Shown here one piece after another: positions 10,524-24,400 of a DNA stretch of 64,000 nt (the stretch's first letter is position 1; the number at the start of each line of letters is the position of its first letter). The notes beneath the pieces are model-generated. The model ran no database searches and was not told where the DNA came from. It worked only from the letters and a program-made list of their open reading frames with translations. Location: assembly GCA_024500155.1 (NCBI GenBank), contig CM044880.1:5208001-5272000 (forward strand), given 5' to 3'. A program made the position numbers and the translations under genes. This DNA comes from Chenopodium formosanum. Lineage: Eukaryota > Streptophyta > Magnoliopsida > Caryophyllales > Amaranthaceae.

Positions 10524-13500
10524 TTACCTACAACACGCAAGTTAAATTTGCGTAAGTTCGCAGAAATATACAATTACTCCCTTCCTCCCTGAATTTTGGA
10601 TTTGGCTAAAATATTAATGCTATAAAATATAACATATAAACGGGACATACTCTAGAATGAAACAGTTGAAATATAAAAAATTGAATAGAAACAAGTAGCA
10701 TTTTTAGGAAGAGATTAAAAAAAAAGAAAAGAAAGAGGGAAAACAAGATGATATTTATATGTTAGACTATCCAAAAAAGAAGTGTGAGAAACAATTTAGG
10801 GAATCCATTTAATGAAAGTATACAATGGCCTTGTTTGGTAGTTAGCTTATTGGGGCTATATTAGCTTATTTGACCAACTTTAGCTGATTGACTAGTCAAA
10901 TAAGTTAATACAAGTGTTTGGTAGTAAGCTTATTGAATAAGCTTATTTACCTCAATAAGCTGTTTTCCAAAACGTTGGGTAACCCAACGTTTTCAAAGAG
11001 CTGATTTACTTAACTTGTATTTTTTCTTCCTTAATTTCTTTGTTTTGATTATTGTTTTTCAGTTTATTTTATTATATTTGTCATGCATTTTTTTTGTTAA
11101 AAGAAATTATCTATTTTAATCCAAATTTTAGCAATCCTTATCTCCTCCCCAAAAATTATCTCATGTTAACAAAAATTCAAAATCCTTGTTAGTTGTTACC
11201 TAGAACAATTCTGTTTTTTTTTTTAAATTTTTAATTAAACTATATATGTGCCTTATTAACTGTTTTGGATTTTAATTATGTGATTTTTTTTCTTTTGAAT
11301 TATATATACGTTTTTTTTTTTTTTTAATCTGAATTATATATGTATTATATCAGGAAAAAAAATTATACATCGGATGGCAAATAGGCAATCCAGAAGACGA
11401 CGGCGTATTTCTTAGACATAGATTTTTTTTAATTTAATAGACATTCTCATTTTCCAATATCAAAAGGTTGTTTGCATTGTAACATTACAAAGTTCAGCTT
11501 GTAATATTTTTTTTCAATTTCATTGATGTTGTGCATTCACTATTGTTAATATAAAATTATTCTTGCAATGTTCATATAAAAAATGATCTTCTTTCAAAAA
11601 AAAAAAAAAAAAATATAAAAAATGATCTCACAACTTCATAAAATGAATTATGTACAAAAATTATCTCATAATATCATTGATAAAATTATATGCCCAATTA
11701 TATCTACCATGTAAATTTGTTAACAATAAATACATATATCATTTATGAAATAACTACTTCTTCAAAGTTAAATATGCTAATGTCCTTATTGGTCATTTTG
11801 CAAACTCAAACAGCTTTAAGTAATCAGCTATTTACCAAACACTTTTATACAATCAGCTAACACAATAAGTTAGTCAAATCAGTTAATAAAATCAGCTAGT
11901 CAAAATCAGCTAACTTAATTAGCTTCAGCTTTCAGCTTTCTCCCAAACAAGGCCAATATAAAGGGACAAATGGTATAACGGTGTAAATCAGAAGTGACAT
12001 AGTAGTAAATAAAGAAGATATGAGAACAGAAAGTCGAACTAACCTTCGGTGCAAAGCCTTAACATCCTCAGCTAGCGCCGGACTCTCCAAGAATAAATCA
12101 CCACAGTCCTTTAGATCAACTGGCTCTATATTAAAATCTTGCGTTCCACGGTATTCATTCCACTCAAACCACCTTTTTGCAATTTGTTCCTTCTTGAAAC
12201 ACGTAAGATGGTCTTCCTCTTCAGGGGAGTCAGCAGCAATCAGTCGGTAAACATAAACTTTTTTCTCCTGACCGGGACGAAATGCACGCCCTATTGCTTG
12301 GCGCGACACAGACGGATTCAAATGGACATCCAGGACTATAATCCGGGAGGCGCCCACAAGAGATATTCCTTCTCCACAAGCTTTGATTGATCCGAAGAAG
12401 ACCCGTGCATCAGGGGAGTTATTGAACTGTTCCATATGTGATTCTCGCAGATCAGTAGATGTATCGCCACAAATCATGAATATCTCTTTACCAACAGACC
12501 ACCCCTTCCTATTGACAGCTAACCGTTCCAGAAAATTTAAAGGCAGCAAATACTGGCTAAACACCAGTAGCTTTTCTCCATTACTTTCACATAAACGCAG
12601 CATATTCAAAAAAAATTTAGCCTTGACTCCTTCTCTAATGTCTATCTTTTCAACCAGCTCATCAATCTTGGCATCATATTGCAATGACCGTTTTTCAGAA
12701 CCAGGATTATTGTCTGAAAAAAGCTTGAGCTTTGGGTGAGTGTAGACTGCACAACCCAATGAGGTTTTCCTGAATTTTGTTTTTTCCCTCTTATTCAGCT
12801 TATCAACTTCAATTTTCTGTTGAGGGCTCAGACTGAGCAGAACAGTAAAGTCTACAAGTCCAGGAAGATCATCCAAGAAGTCACCCCTGTAGTAGTGCAA
12901 TACCTTGCTTGTCATCTCCCTCAGATCTTTGATTACAGCCTCCTTTCTTTTCCAGTCTTCATCCTGCTGAAGGGTGTATTCAACAAGATCGAAAAAATTG
13001 CTCTCAACATTTCCTCCTTTCAACTGCTTTTTAAACCCATGAAATTGCACTCTACTCATGATACGTTTCTTTATGCTCCTGGATTCGTCAAGCTTCAAAA
13101 ATTTTGGGCGGACGAGGTTTAAAATGGTGAAAACCTCTTTGACATGATTTTGGTAGAGTGTGCCAGATAGCACTACCTTCCTAGGAGTTTGGACTTTGGC
13201 AAGTGAATGCAGCACGTCAGTGTTCTCATTCCTAGGAGTATGACCTTCATCCAAGATAAGGATGCTAGGGCGCTTCAGCAGTACCTCTTGGCAATAAGCA
13301 GTTGCCTTGCATGAGCTGTCACCAGTAACAATAGTCGAGAACTGCTTATAACCCAGAAAAAGTATGCTCCTCTGCTCTACCCACTGTCTAAGAACTTCCT
13401 TCTGTTGAAACCTATTTTCAGCTTTCATGGAGTAGAAATCAAGTAGAGGAATGTCCTCTACTTGCCATCTTTGAAACTCCTTTTTCCAAGTAGGGAGAAT

Positions 13501-16500
13501 TCCTTTGGGAAGCACCACCAATGGCCTAGCATCTGGATATTGGGCTAGAAAACTTTGCATGAAACTGATGATCATAAAAGTCTTTCCAGAGCCAGGAGCG
13601 TGAGCCAAGATGCAACCACCAGGATTTTCAGTAATTAAGTTGCTCAATAAGAAGTTAAATCCCTCTGACTGGTGAGGCTTCATTTGCTTTTTATGCCTAG
13701 GATGAGCAGAGATTTCAGTCACAGCCAAATCATGCCCAGGCAGGTTAATCCCATCCAGATGGTAGTCGGTGTCATCGTTCTCTCTGTTAGAACGAGAATC
13801 AGACCTGTAACTTCTCACGCGAGCAGCCTGATGTAAAGAAAAAATGAGTGTCATGAAAAGCAAATGGCATCAATTCATAAGTAAAGGCCATAAGAACTTC
13901 TAGCAGAACACCAATCCAGACAACAGAAGCCAATATGATGGCATTGATACTGACAGACACGACAGGGCTGTAAAAAACTTTAATATAAAATCAAAAAAGT
14001 TATTAATCAGTTATCACATATAAATTTCGTCTGACACGGGTATGTGTCCAGGACTCCAGGTGTCAGGCTTTGCATCAGCATAAACTGAAAGTTACAAAAT
14101 AAGTGCCTCCAAGCCTATGTCAAAATGTCATATACAGTAATAAAGTTAACAACCACAGATACTTAATCAATCCAAGTAACATCCGCACAGAAAAAATCAA
14201 GTAAACTTTAAGAATGTAGAGGTGTAGATAGATACCATGATTATTAGTATATGTGTCCCGATCTGAGTGTCGGATTCTAACAATCACATATCTTCAGCCA
14301 AAACAAGATTTTGTAGAACTGTAGGATGACATAATGTTCTGTTCTACAATTTAACCAATTAATGAATGTAATTGAATTCTGCTAAATATAGTTAAACTTA
14401 AGGCCCTGTTCACTTCACCTTACAAAAATAATATTCAATAATAATAATTTCAATTCAGTAATAATAAGTCCAGTTCGGCAAAAATAATTTCAATTCAGTA
14501 ATAATAAGTTCAGTTCAGTAAAAATCAGTAACTATAGAAAAGAAATCTACCAAGTAAAAAATAATTTCAGTTAAGCAAAAATAATTTCAGTTCAGTAAAA
14601 TTAATTTCAATTCAGTAAAAATAATTTAAGTTCAACAAAAATAATTTCAGATCAACAAAAATAAGGTGAAGTGAACGGGGCCTAAGTATTGAAAATTTTT
14701 CTAGTCAATACATAATCACCGACCTATCTGACCAAGGAATTACAAAAATATCTCTCAGACATTTCCCCAAAGGTACTAATGAGAACCTCCAAAACATTTT
14801 TAGGCTTACTAATGTTACTATTTAAGTATTAACTAGAGATCTGTCTCAAAAGCAGGCAATATTTGAATTATAGACACACGTGTTTAATGGACTAGATCAT
14901 CAAAATTAAAGATCTTGTTGAGGGCCCAACAAACTAAATCTGAGCAAATAACCACAAAAGTCTCCAGTGAGAAGTAACAACTTGAGTAAATCAAGGACAA
15001 AATCAGAGTCATAGTCATATACTCATATTCATACATCAAACAATAAAGAGAAAAGATCTAACTTCATATAGATATATACGTGATCTGAAATGGGAAAAAA
15101 ATAAAGAAAGAAAGAACTATTTCAAACCTTTATGTACTGGAAATCAAATATAGTCTCGATAGCCCTCTGGATGACTCCGCATACTCGGCACACATAGCCA
15201 ATATCATCTTTGAGGACATATGAATGATCACAGCCCTCATCTTCTTCCACCGATTGCTCGTCTCCTGATTGATCAGCTGGAACATCCTACAAAGTGACAT
15301 AAATAACAAGTTAAATAGTTCTTTATACAGAAAAGAAAGTTTCACCATATTCTACGATGATATGACTAAATAGGGATAAGAAATTCATTAAAGTGGATTA
15401 CAAATTAAGGTTTGATATACTAAACAGCAGTAGTCATCAATTCATCATACTGTACAAAAGTAAATAAAAAGCACAAATGGAAGGAAAGGTCTAAATGATG
15501 ATGAGTGCAACAAGGAGCATACTAGCATGCAGAAACAAGAGAAAAGATCAGCCAGCCACTCACACAAAACGGAAATATCAAAAACAGTTTTATTTGCAAA
15601 CTAAGGCAAAAGCTTAACATGGATTACATAAATCAAAGTAATGAACAGTGTTGTTTTCTAAATCAGCCTGCTCCAAACAGTATATTCCAGATTTCTCCAT
15701 AGAGAGTTATGTTCTTATGTGTACAATTATCTTCGATAAAGATAAGGAAAAGTGAGCATCAGTTCTCTCATAACAATTAAACATTCATATTCTTTAACTT
15801 GTGAAAAGCTTGCGGCATACAGTTACAAGCCAACGGATCTGATCAGGGTGGCACAAGATGGTAAGACCACAAGAAGTTGAAATACATGAGATTTAACAAA
15901 TAAAATATATATATATATATATATACATACACCCAATTGCATATTCTCAAGATACTAGCAAATGCATCTCACACAAGTTTGCAACCTTTGCTTACAGTAG
16001 TTTAGAATATTAAGTATATACACAAGAGATACTTTATATCATCCAAACATTTTCCGTTCCCATCTTATGCAAAGTTCACACTTTAAATGTATATGGGATT
16101 TGAGCATTGCTCCTTTGAACATTAATAAATCAATTTTGATAAAAAAAATATATATAATGCCATCAAAGCAGATTCCAAACATCTGACGCAGTGTAATCCA
16201 AAAATGACCGACTCAAATTTAAATCACCACAATGCCTAAGCTACAACAACTAACATACAAATAAGAAGAAAATCAATTATTATTCAGCATGCCTCAACAA
16301 CTAAACGAAATAACATAGCATAACATAAAATATTTTTACAAAAAAAGAAGTAAAGAAACACAAATAATAGAAAGAAAAGATAAGGAAAGAAAATCACAGA
16401 AAATTGCAAGCAGTAGATCTGTTAGAGCAACGAGAAAAAATCACAAAATACAACCAGCAGTATACCTTGGAAGACTCTAACGCAAAATTCATCTCCTTCC

Positions 16501-18952
16501 ACATGTCTGACAACTCTTCATCTTCGGCTTCATTTAAATCGTCATTTAACTCGTCTTCAATACCCACATATACACCTTTGTCTTTTACCTTATCGATTTT
16601 TTTCTCTTCTACTTTAGTTGTTTTGACAGGTTTGACATCCACGTAATTTTCAACCTGCTATCACAATAGTTCCCATCAAAACAAGGGAAGCAGATTTGAT
16701 AATTTAACTATAACCAGGAAACACAATGGCTAGGATTGAATCATAACAAGCAGTATCAGTCAGTAGTGAACAAAACTAAGCCGTCACACGTAATCAGCGA
16801 ATCAATACACTAAGAATGGAGAGGACAGGTTTTGACATCAAACATTCAAACGTCTATAGAAGCTTATATTATTCTTAAATTTAAATCATTAGAATACAAC
16901 ATTGAATAATGGTGGTTGATTTAGAAGAAAGGTAGAGCAGCACAAGTCAGGCAAAAATATTAACCTGATTGGCTTAGAAAAACAAAAGGCAACAAACTCT
17001 TGAGCCTCTTGAGTCTTGACACAAGTCATTTAGCATGCCAATATTCAGAAGGTACAATTAGGGTCTAGATTGTTTCGCTGCTGATTAAAATTCAGCATGC
17101 CAGACAAGAATATGTAATGACGATAATAAGCGGTTAATTCTCAGCTAAGGACTTTCACCAAAGCTTAACTCCTGCATTTCCTTTGAAAGTGCAGAACATT
17201 AATAGATTGAACAATCGTCTGTTCTATTAAATTTCACTTTTATCAGTTTGATTCACACAAAACACGGCCTCATTAATCACAAGTCAAACAAGATGCAATC
17301 TTATCAGTTTAATGACACATTTTTTTTTCACTAAAGTCACAGTAGCAAACTTGCAATTCAAAAGACTGCTACTATAACATTTGACAGGACAATCTCTATT
17401 GCCAATATGAAGGACTGAAAACAATTAAAGAGCATTTTACAAAACAGTGCACAAGTGATAAAACAATATGGCAAACTTGAGATTGAAAAAGAAAAAGAAT
17501 TGGTTTGACATGGGAAGAACCGAAAAAATCCCCAAAAGACTTGGCAGAACAAATAATCAGCAATTAGTGATACAAAGGGTAATTCAATAAATATATTGCA
17601 AATTATAAAGAGAAGACATTATATTGATTTAATATAAGCCTTGGACAAAGAGAGATATAAAAATCTAACCCGCAAGGTCTCTGCATGGAGTTCAATATTA
17701 GTAGGTGGAGGCCTGGGTAAGGCAATCTCTTGAAAGTGAAGGAAGTTTTTTCGGTCAACATCTTCCTCATCATCTGACTCAATTATCAACACGGGTTCAG
17801 ATCTTGGAGTGATGCACTTTGTCTCAAGACTATCCAAATCAACAATATCCATAACCACTTCTCCTTTTACATCGTATTTTGCATACGGTGATGAAAATTC
17901 GAATTCGGGATTTGTTGTAAACAGAGAATTAAAAACCTGAACCTTTCGCGCAACCAATGCTTCAACATCTTTCGTAACACTTCCATATTTACCCCAGCTG
18001 ATGCTATCTAGTAGTTCTGGAATTGTGAATGGATCAGAATAATCAAACAGTGTGGGTTTTTCTCCTCCTCCATGAGAAAACTTCAGTTTCTTACTACTCG
18101 CAGCATAGTTATCTGTTTCATCCAAGGAATATCCATTACTTATAGAAACACTAACAATACAAGCTGGAAGTTTCGAAAATTATGAAAGACAAACATAAAC
18201 ATGATGCAGCTCATCAATCACAGAACTAGAAGATACACAGACAAATCTCAAAAACGCTCAAATGATCCATTACATCGAATCAACTAAACGTTTAAAATAA
18301 TATGGGGTTCTACGAATAAATAACACCTTTTGAGTCTAATTAGAATGGAGATTCATACCAATTTGAGAAAATATGCTTTTACATTCATCACAATAAATCA
18401 ATCAGATCTTCCCAAAAATTTCCTTAGTTAATAAATCTGTATAAATACAAAAACTTGTACTATGTGCTAAAACCTCTTTTCGTCCGCAAAATCATTTGAG
18501 AAAATTGTATTCACAATAACTTAGGTAAATAGCCTTAAAATTCATCAAACTCATGTATATTCGTATATATTCATCAAACAACATGAAACGTACTCATGAA
18601 ATTTCACCAAAAATAACTATTTATAACGCTTTGACTGGTGATCTATGGAACCTTGTCAATTCCTAAAACCCCGAAAAATGTTATGTAAAAAATAAAAATA
18701 AAAAAATAATAATAAAAAGAATTTTCAATATTTTATGAATTACCCACTTGGCCACTTACTCCATTATTTCATGAAAACCCAGACAAAAAATAAAACCAAT
18801 ATTAAATGGGAAAATCAACACAAATTGAGGACTATAAATTTAACAAAAGACACAAAACAAAACAAAACAAAACAAAAAAAAAAAAAAAAAAAAAACATGC
18901 GAAAAATGGGAATGAAATAACCTGTACAGACTTCAGCAGCTCCACGCTTCAT
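10524..18952 (-). CDS. DRD1: SNF2 chromatin remodeler DRD1 (RNA-directed DNA methylation)
   Basis: Six coding exons are inferred: 18952-18922, 18163-17670, 16654-16466, 15286-15128, 13827-12044 and 10527-10524. All phases agree, giving 886 residues, against 888 for Arabidopsis DRD1 as I recall it. The N-terminal third is divergent; exon 3 ends with DMWKEMNFALESSK and exon 4 has the cysteine block CDHSYVLKDDIGYVCRVCG typical of the CLASSY/DRD1 group. The SNF2 ATPase lies in exon 5: Walker A GSGKT at about residues 370-374, DEGH about 484, SGT about 512, and motif VI RQAIGRAFRPGQ near 800. The last codon is split, AG|G, followed at once by TAA, giving the end ALHRR. In the family, DRD1 acts in the nucleus with DMS3 and RDM1 to load RNA polymerase V on chromatin. 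CLSY3/4 relatives are usually longer, so DRD1 is preferred. Confidence 0.85.
10827..11954. mobile_element. PIF/Harbinger-like element in last DRD1 intron
   Basis: The ends are inverted copies of GGCCTTGTTTGG, and the next about 60 bp on each side share AGCTGATT/GACTAG-type words. A 3-bp AAT direct repeat flanks it (10824-10826 and 11955-11957), the size expected of Tourist/Harbinger insertions, although the usual target is TTA/TAA. The 1.1-kb AT-rich interior has no transposase. It fills most of the 1.5-kb final intron of DRD1. Confidence 0.6.
14402..14682. mobile_element. Tourist-like MITE in DRD1 intron
   Basis: The terminal inverted repeats are GGCCCTGTTCACTTCACCTT on the left and its near-perfect complement AAGGTGAAGTGAACGGGGCC on the right, flanked by TAA on both sides (14399-14401 and 14683-14685). 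The 281-bp interior is about ten imperfect copies of a unit near ATAATTTCAGTTCAGTAAAA. Termini and target match PIF/Harbinger MITEs. It lies in the intron between exons 4 and 5 of DRD1 and belongs to the same terminus family as the elements at 34986, 58816 and 62357. Confidence 0.8.
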
Positions 18953-19139
18953 GTTTTAATTCTCTAAAAAAATTAGAAAACAATACACAAATTAATGTTG
19001 TAAAATAAAAAAATGAAAGCATTAGGAAAACTAGTTGATTTTCCAGACGATCACTAAAAAGAGGGGAAATTTTGAGAAATTATAAACCCTAGAATCGGAA
19101 ATCAGAAGCCATAGAAGAGGAGAAGAGAGAATAGAGGAC

Positions 19140-19350
19140 TCACATTGAAGAAACGACGTCGTCGGATGGTGTTGGGTGATCGAAACGCGGTGTTTGGAGT
19201 GATGGTGGAAGGTGAAGAGCTGAGGAATGCCCTTGGGACTGGCGTTGTGTGCAGTGAGGAGAGAGAAATAAAGGAGAAGTAAAAAAGAGAGAGATAAATA
19301 GAGGGACTAGGGGTAGTGGAAAATGTGTTAAGGCGAATGCTGATGTGGCT
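19140..19350 (-). other. DRD1 5' UTR exon and promoter-proximal region
   Basis: Upstream of the inferred first coding exon there is a good acceptor (TTTTTTAG just before AGAATTAAAACATG), and about 180 bp further a good donor (TTCAAT|GTGAGT near 19140). The stretch is CT-rich (TCTCTCCTC), as plant 5' leaders often are. It can also be read as a 102-codon frame, but the splice sites and position favour an untranslated leader exon. The start of transcription is not resolved. Confidence 0.5.
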
Positions 19351-21425
19351 TTTTGACACGTGGCTGAGTCCCATTGGTCCATTAGTTTTATTTACTACTC
19401 GTTCCTCCATTTCTTATACGAAGTAAGTCCGTATTTGCAATAAATGAATATTTTATGTTTCACATATACTCCGTAATATCATTTTGATGTTAATAAAGAA
19501 AAACCGAGTTAATTTTTAACCATCCTATTGAAGATGTATTCCTTGTATATTGTTTTAGCATATTTTGTTTGTTGTTACCTTCTCCGTTCCTATTCTATTT
19601 TGAGCTAATCCTTTCTGTTGGTAAATTTTTAGACTTTTATATAAGAATACTCTGTAGAATATTGATTTTACACATTTACCCCTACATTTTCACTCCCAAT
19701 ACACTTACCCTCACAATCTCATATTACCAACTTTCAATGCAACTATTTTCATTTACCAAAATATTTATATATTCCCAAAGTAACTATTTGCATTTACCAA
19801 AATATTTTGTTATTCCCAAAACAAATATTCTCATTTTACATATTCCCCATATTTTTTTCTTATACCTACGTAATAAACCAAATGTAACCGTAAAAAGGTA
19901 AAAGAGAGAGTAAGAATTATAGAGTGTGATATCTTCACCTTACAAAAATATAAACTTGTGGTCTATTTATGACTGATCAAGTTTAATCACGTAAAAATAT
20001 AATGAAATTACTCATCATAGGGTTGATTAGCACCAATCAAGTTCAATAAGTTAAAGTGAAGATTATGTACTATAGGGTTTTGAGTACTATAAATGACTCA
20101 GTTGCGTTATTACGTATAGATAAAATAAAAATTTATGAAGTATGTATTTTAGCATTAAATACTTTGAATGTTAACTATAATAGACCGAAGAAAAAAATAT
20201 ACTTATATTAATAATAGTTAACATGCCTTATTTTGTGTTTACTTTATTACCTTTACGAAAGGAATTCATTTAAACATGTGATTCAGTTTAGATTATCACG
20301 TCATAAAAGGTCAGTGAAAAAACAATGACAACTCACAATTTTTTTTGGGGGTGGGGTCATACCATATAAGAATTTGTTAGATGCTTACCTTTTTTATGGG
20401 AAAAGAGGAGTAATTGTGTGTTTTGTGGCATGATAAAAAGTGAAAGAATTTTGGAAAAAAATATCAAGAGAAATATGACCTTTGGCTGATCATTCAAAAA
20501 TAAAACGCCTTTTAATAAACATCTGTGCAGAATAAAACGTGACTAATTCGTGTCATGTTTAAAAAGTGTGACACATGTGCAATGTTAATCAAAACCACCC
20601 TTCCCATTAGCCTCACTGTACCTCTTCACTGACCCCACCTTTGGTTGTCACAAACTTGAAAACCCACAACCCTCCATTAGCTCAAAACCTCACCACACCC
20701 TCACCTAGCCTCCACCAGACCCAAAATCCCTACCATATCCCCCTTGAAACCCCTTACATATCCACCATCAAAAAAGTTCTGCACCAACTGACAAGGCAAA
20801 AACATCTTCATCATAAAAAAACTTCCGCACCAACCGACAAGGCAAAGGGACTGAGAAAAGAGGCTAGGACTGGGTTAGGGAAAGCAAGGTTGAGATGGGG
20901 ATAGAGGAGAGTAGGATTAGGTGATGATAGATGGTTGGAGTGGAAAGAGCTGAGGCAATTATGGTGGGAGTGTTTTTTCTCTTTTTCCAAAATTTTAATC
21001 AATCATAATGTGACACGTATCCAGTTGAACTTGTGTAATAAGTTAACCGTTTTTTAAAACAAAGTATTGTCAAATGTCATTTTATTTTGGAATAATTGAA
21101 ACTTACAATATGTTTTGTTGTTAGAATACTAACCAAGGGTCGTACTATTTTTGACAATTTTTCTAGCTTTTAGAATGACTAGTTGCTGACCACATTGGTT
21201 TATAAGAATAATTATTAATCTGTACAAGCTACCTTATTTATCAAAGTAACCCATTTTGTCCATAAACATAACCCAAATTCATTATATGTAGTAAATGAGT
21301 TTTATAAAGTAATCCCTAATTTAATTTAAGGATAATTCCAATTATATGTAGTAATCCCCAGAAATTCTGAAATCCCTAATTTTACTTCATTTTCACTTCA
21401 ATTTCTCATCTTTCTCTCTCTTTCA
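19351..21425. other. Divergent intergenic region DRD1 / SAE2
   Basis: This 2-kb spacer separates divergently transcribed DRD1 and SAE2, so it should hold both promoters. It is AT-rich, with TTTACCAAAATATTT repeated at about 19752 and 19793. The C-rich patch at 20620-20900 contains a 20-22 bp word (CACCAACTGACAAGGCAAA and its variant) repeated at about 20780 and 20830. A CT-rich leader (TTTCTCATCTTTCTCTCTCT) precedes the SAE2 start. No protein gene is supported. Confidence 0.45.
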
Positions 21426-24400
21426 ATGGCTTCTCAGCAACAGTTGGACGCCATTAAGGTAAATTTCTCTGCAGTTTTTGCATGGCATGCCCTAATTTTT
21501 TTTGTTTTTTTTTTGGAATTTAAGGGTTTACTGTTTCGATTGATTTTGCTGCGAAGTACATCATTGAATTTTAATTTGATTTTGATTTTTTGGTGGAAAA
21601 TTAGGGTGCGAAAGTTCTTATGGTTGGTGCTGGTGGTATTGGCTGTGAACTGCTCAAAACCCTCGCTCTTTCTGGCTTCCAAGACATACATATTGTGAGA
21701 TTTCTTCATCATTTTACTCAATTTTATAATTTTTTGAAAGTATTGTTATTTTCTGGCACCTAGGGTTTAATTTAGTGTTGAAGTTTTAAGGGTTTTAGGT
21801 TGTGTGAAGTTCAATTGTTGTAATAGGTAAAATTAATTAATTATGCGCGAAAAATGGTAAAATTAATTATGTTCGGATGGGCGCATTTTGCTTGGCTAAT
21901 TAGTCAATTTTGTGTGAAGAATTAGCCAATCTAAGCTTTATAAGGCTTAACAGCCATATTATGCTGTTTCTCTAAATTGCATGTCATAATTATAGTTGAA
22001 TGAAGTATCATTCAAGTGATTTCTTTCTACATTGGCTGTTAAAGTTTCGTTATGAGTAGATAAGTTGAATTTGAGACCTTTTCGCCTTTTCGGGATAGAG
22101 AATTCTTATGTGTTGCTTTCAGAAGTACCATAGACAATAGTGTCAATCCTGGTGACACGAGCAATTCAAGTCAATCTTGATTTTAAACTGTGATGCTTAA
22201 TATCATGAGGTGCTTTCTGTCTATGTACTTGGCTGGCTGTGCTGTTGTTTGAATGTGCACCCAAGTGTTCTGATGTTAAGATTAGGTAATTTCTCAGAAT
22301 ACATTCGTGGTTTCATCTAATTTGGAGCTCCCAAATTTCATGTGTACTTGAGAGATATAGGACTGAAGATAGTACTTTGGTGATGGTTTCCTATATGACA
22401 TATGTGAGGGGTCATGGGCTTAACAACACATTGTTTGAGGTTTATTTCAGTAAATTACAGTGTTGTTATATCATGTGTAGCAGTCGATTGATTCTGCTAG
22501 ATTTCTCGAACATATCTATCTTGTATGGATGTACCTGTCTTTGGTTTGCATTTACTATTTTTAAACTCAGTATAGGCAACACATCTTGAACTTGAACCGC
22601 GTTTTGTGATGGTATAATTCATCATAGAGATATGAACTGCTTTTACTATGCTTGCTTTTGGCTATAACTTCCTCTTTTTATTTTATTTTATTGCTGTATA
22701 TCTTATAATTTATGTTCTTTTTGCTGCTGTGTTTTGTCATCTCTGTCCCCATTTCCCGTTGGAGAAAAAGGGTAGAAGTAAGCTAAAAATATTATTATGT
22801 GTTCTTTTAATGGTAAAATTTATTCAGTGGCTAGAGATTTCATCACATGCTCATTTCCATTTGCAGATTGACATGGACACAATAGAAGTTAGCAATTTGA
22901 ACAGGCAGTTTTTGTTTCGACAGTCCCATGTGGGACAATCGAAGGCAAAGGTATGTATCCGCTTAGCATAGTGGTTTATGGATGACTGGCTGGGTAATTA
23001 ATCTATCTTACTAAAACTCTTCCAGGTTGCTCGAGATGCTGTATTGAAGTTCAGGCCTCATATAAGTATTACTGCCCACCATGCTAATATTAAGAGCTCT
23101 GAATTTAATGTGGACTTTTTTAAGCAGTTTGATGTCATTTTGAATGGTCTTGATAATCTGGATGCTAGGCGACATGTAAACCGCATCCGCTTGGCAGCTG
23201 GTGTCCCACTGGTAGAGAGTGGGACTACTGGGTTCTTGGGACAGGTAATTTTTTCTCTGCTTAATAAAATTGTAACAAGTACATTAAAATGAGGTTGGCA
23301 TCCATTTTTATGTTTTTATTTTTTTATTTTTATAACTATTGTTTATATTACCCCCTCCCTCTCAAACGTTGCTTAAAGCCTGCTTTTGTAGAATGGCTAT
23401 ATCACTGACCTCAATCTTGGTTATCAGGCTTAACGTGGCATGAGGCTTGATCGCTAACAGCCTTGCCTTGGTAAATGAGTAGCTTATGCGCATGGAAAAA
23501 GGAATTGTAGAAACAATATAAACGAAGACATGCAGAAAGTTGGAAACTTTTAACAAAGTACAATATGGAAACTATAAATTTTAAACAATAGGTCACTTAA
23601 CATACTTAAAAATCTGAGACTGTTTTGTTACCATCAACTAAAAAAGGGTATGAATGGTGGTTAGATTTATTTAAAGAGATTTTAGAAAGGAGAGATCATG
23701 TTTGACATATAATATCCTTACACAGGGGAAAAAGGTGGTTGTAGAAAATGAATTTTCCCCTTGAGTTTGGTTTTTGAGTTTTCAAGTTTTGGTAAGGGAA
23801 AGTGTGACCTTCGTCAGAATTTTATACTGCATAGTAGCTTCCCTCACTGCCTGGTTTAGGTTTTGAATAATGATGATGGTTTTTAAACTAGACTGCAGAC
23901 AGGAGCTACCCTTAATGCAAAGAAGTATGTCCTAGAGCTAGATTGGTTATCTTGATTCCTTTCCACAAACTACAATTTTCTTCTACTCATCAATAATTTT
24001 ATGTTAGTGCAACGGCTTAGGTAAATGCATTATCTGAATATTTTCTCTCATTTGTTTTTTGTTTTTTGTTTTTTGTGGCGGGAAAATCAGGTAGCTGTGC
24101 ATGTGAAGGACAGAACTGAATGCTATGAATGCTATCCTAAGCCCGCTCCGAAATCATATCCTGTTTGTACTATTACTAATACACCATCAAAGGTAGTTAT
24201 ATGCTTCTTAACAACCAAATGATGCTTTTGTATTGCCTTCACCTCACTCGACTTTGTATTGGTGATATAATTCTGTGCTTTGGCTTGCAGTTTGTTCACT
24301 GTATTGTTTGGGCCAAGGATTTGCTCTTCGCCAAGTTGTTTGGTGATAAGAATCAGGATAATGATCTCAATGTACGTTCAAGTGACGGTGCAAGCTCCTC

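Noticed and set aside
12020..13122. Plus-strand open frames antisense to DRD1
   Set aside because: They mirror the SNF2 exon on the other strand and have no family features or splice logic.
16404..16646. 80-codon plus-strand frame
   Set aside because: It is antisense to DRD1 exon 3, whose minus-strand frame gives a family-specific sequence.
19102..19410. 102-codon minus-strand frame upstream of DRD1
   Set aside because: It coincides with a CT-rich leader exon ending at a good donor; low-complexity Ser/Phe/Pro content fits UTR rather than protein.
20641..20904. 87-codon frame in the DRD1/SAE2 spacer
   Set aside because: Low-complexity Pro/Ser/His/Lys composition built from a short repeat; no start context or homology recognised.
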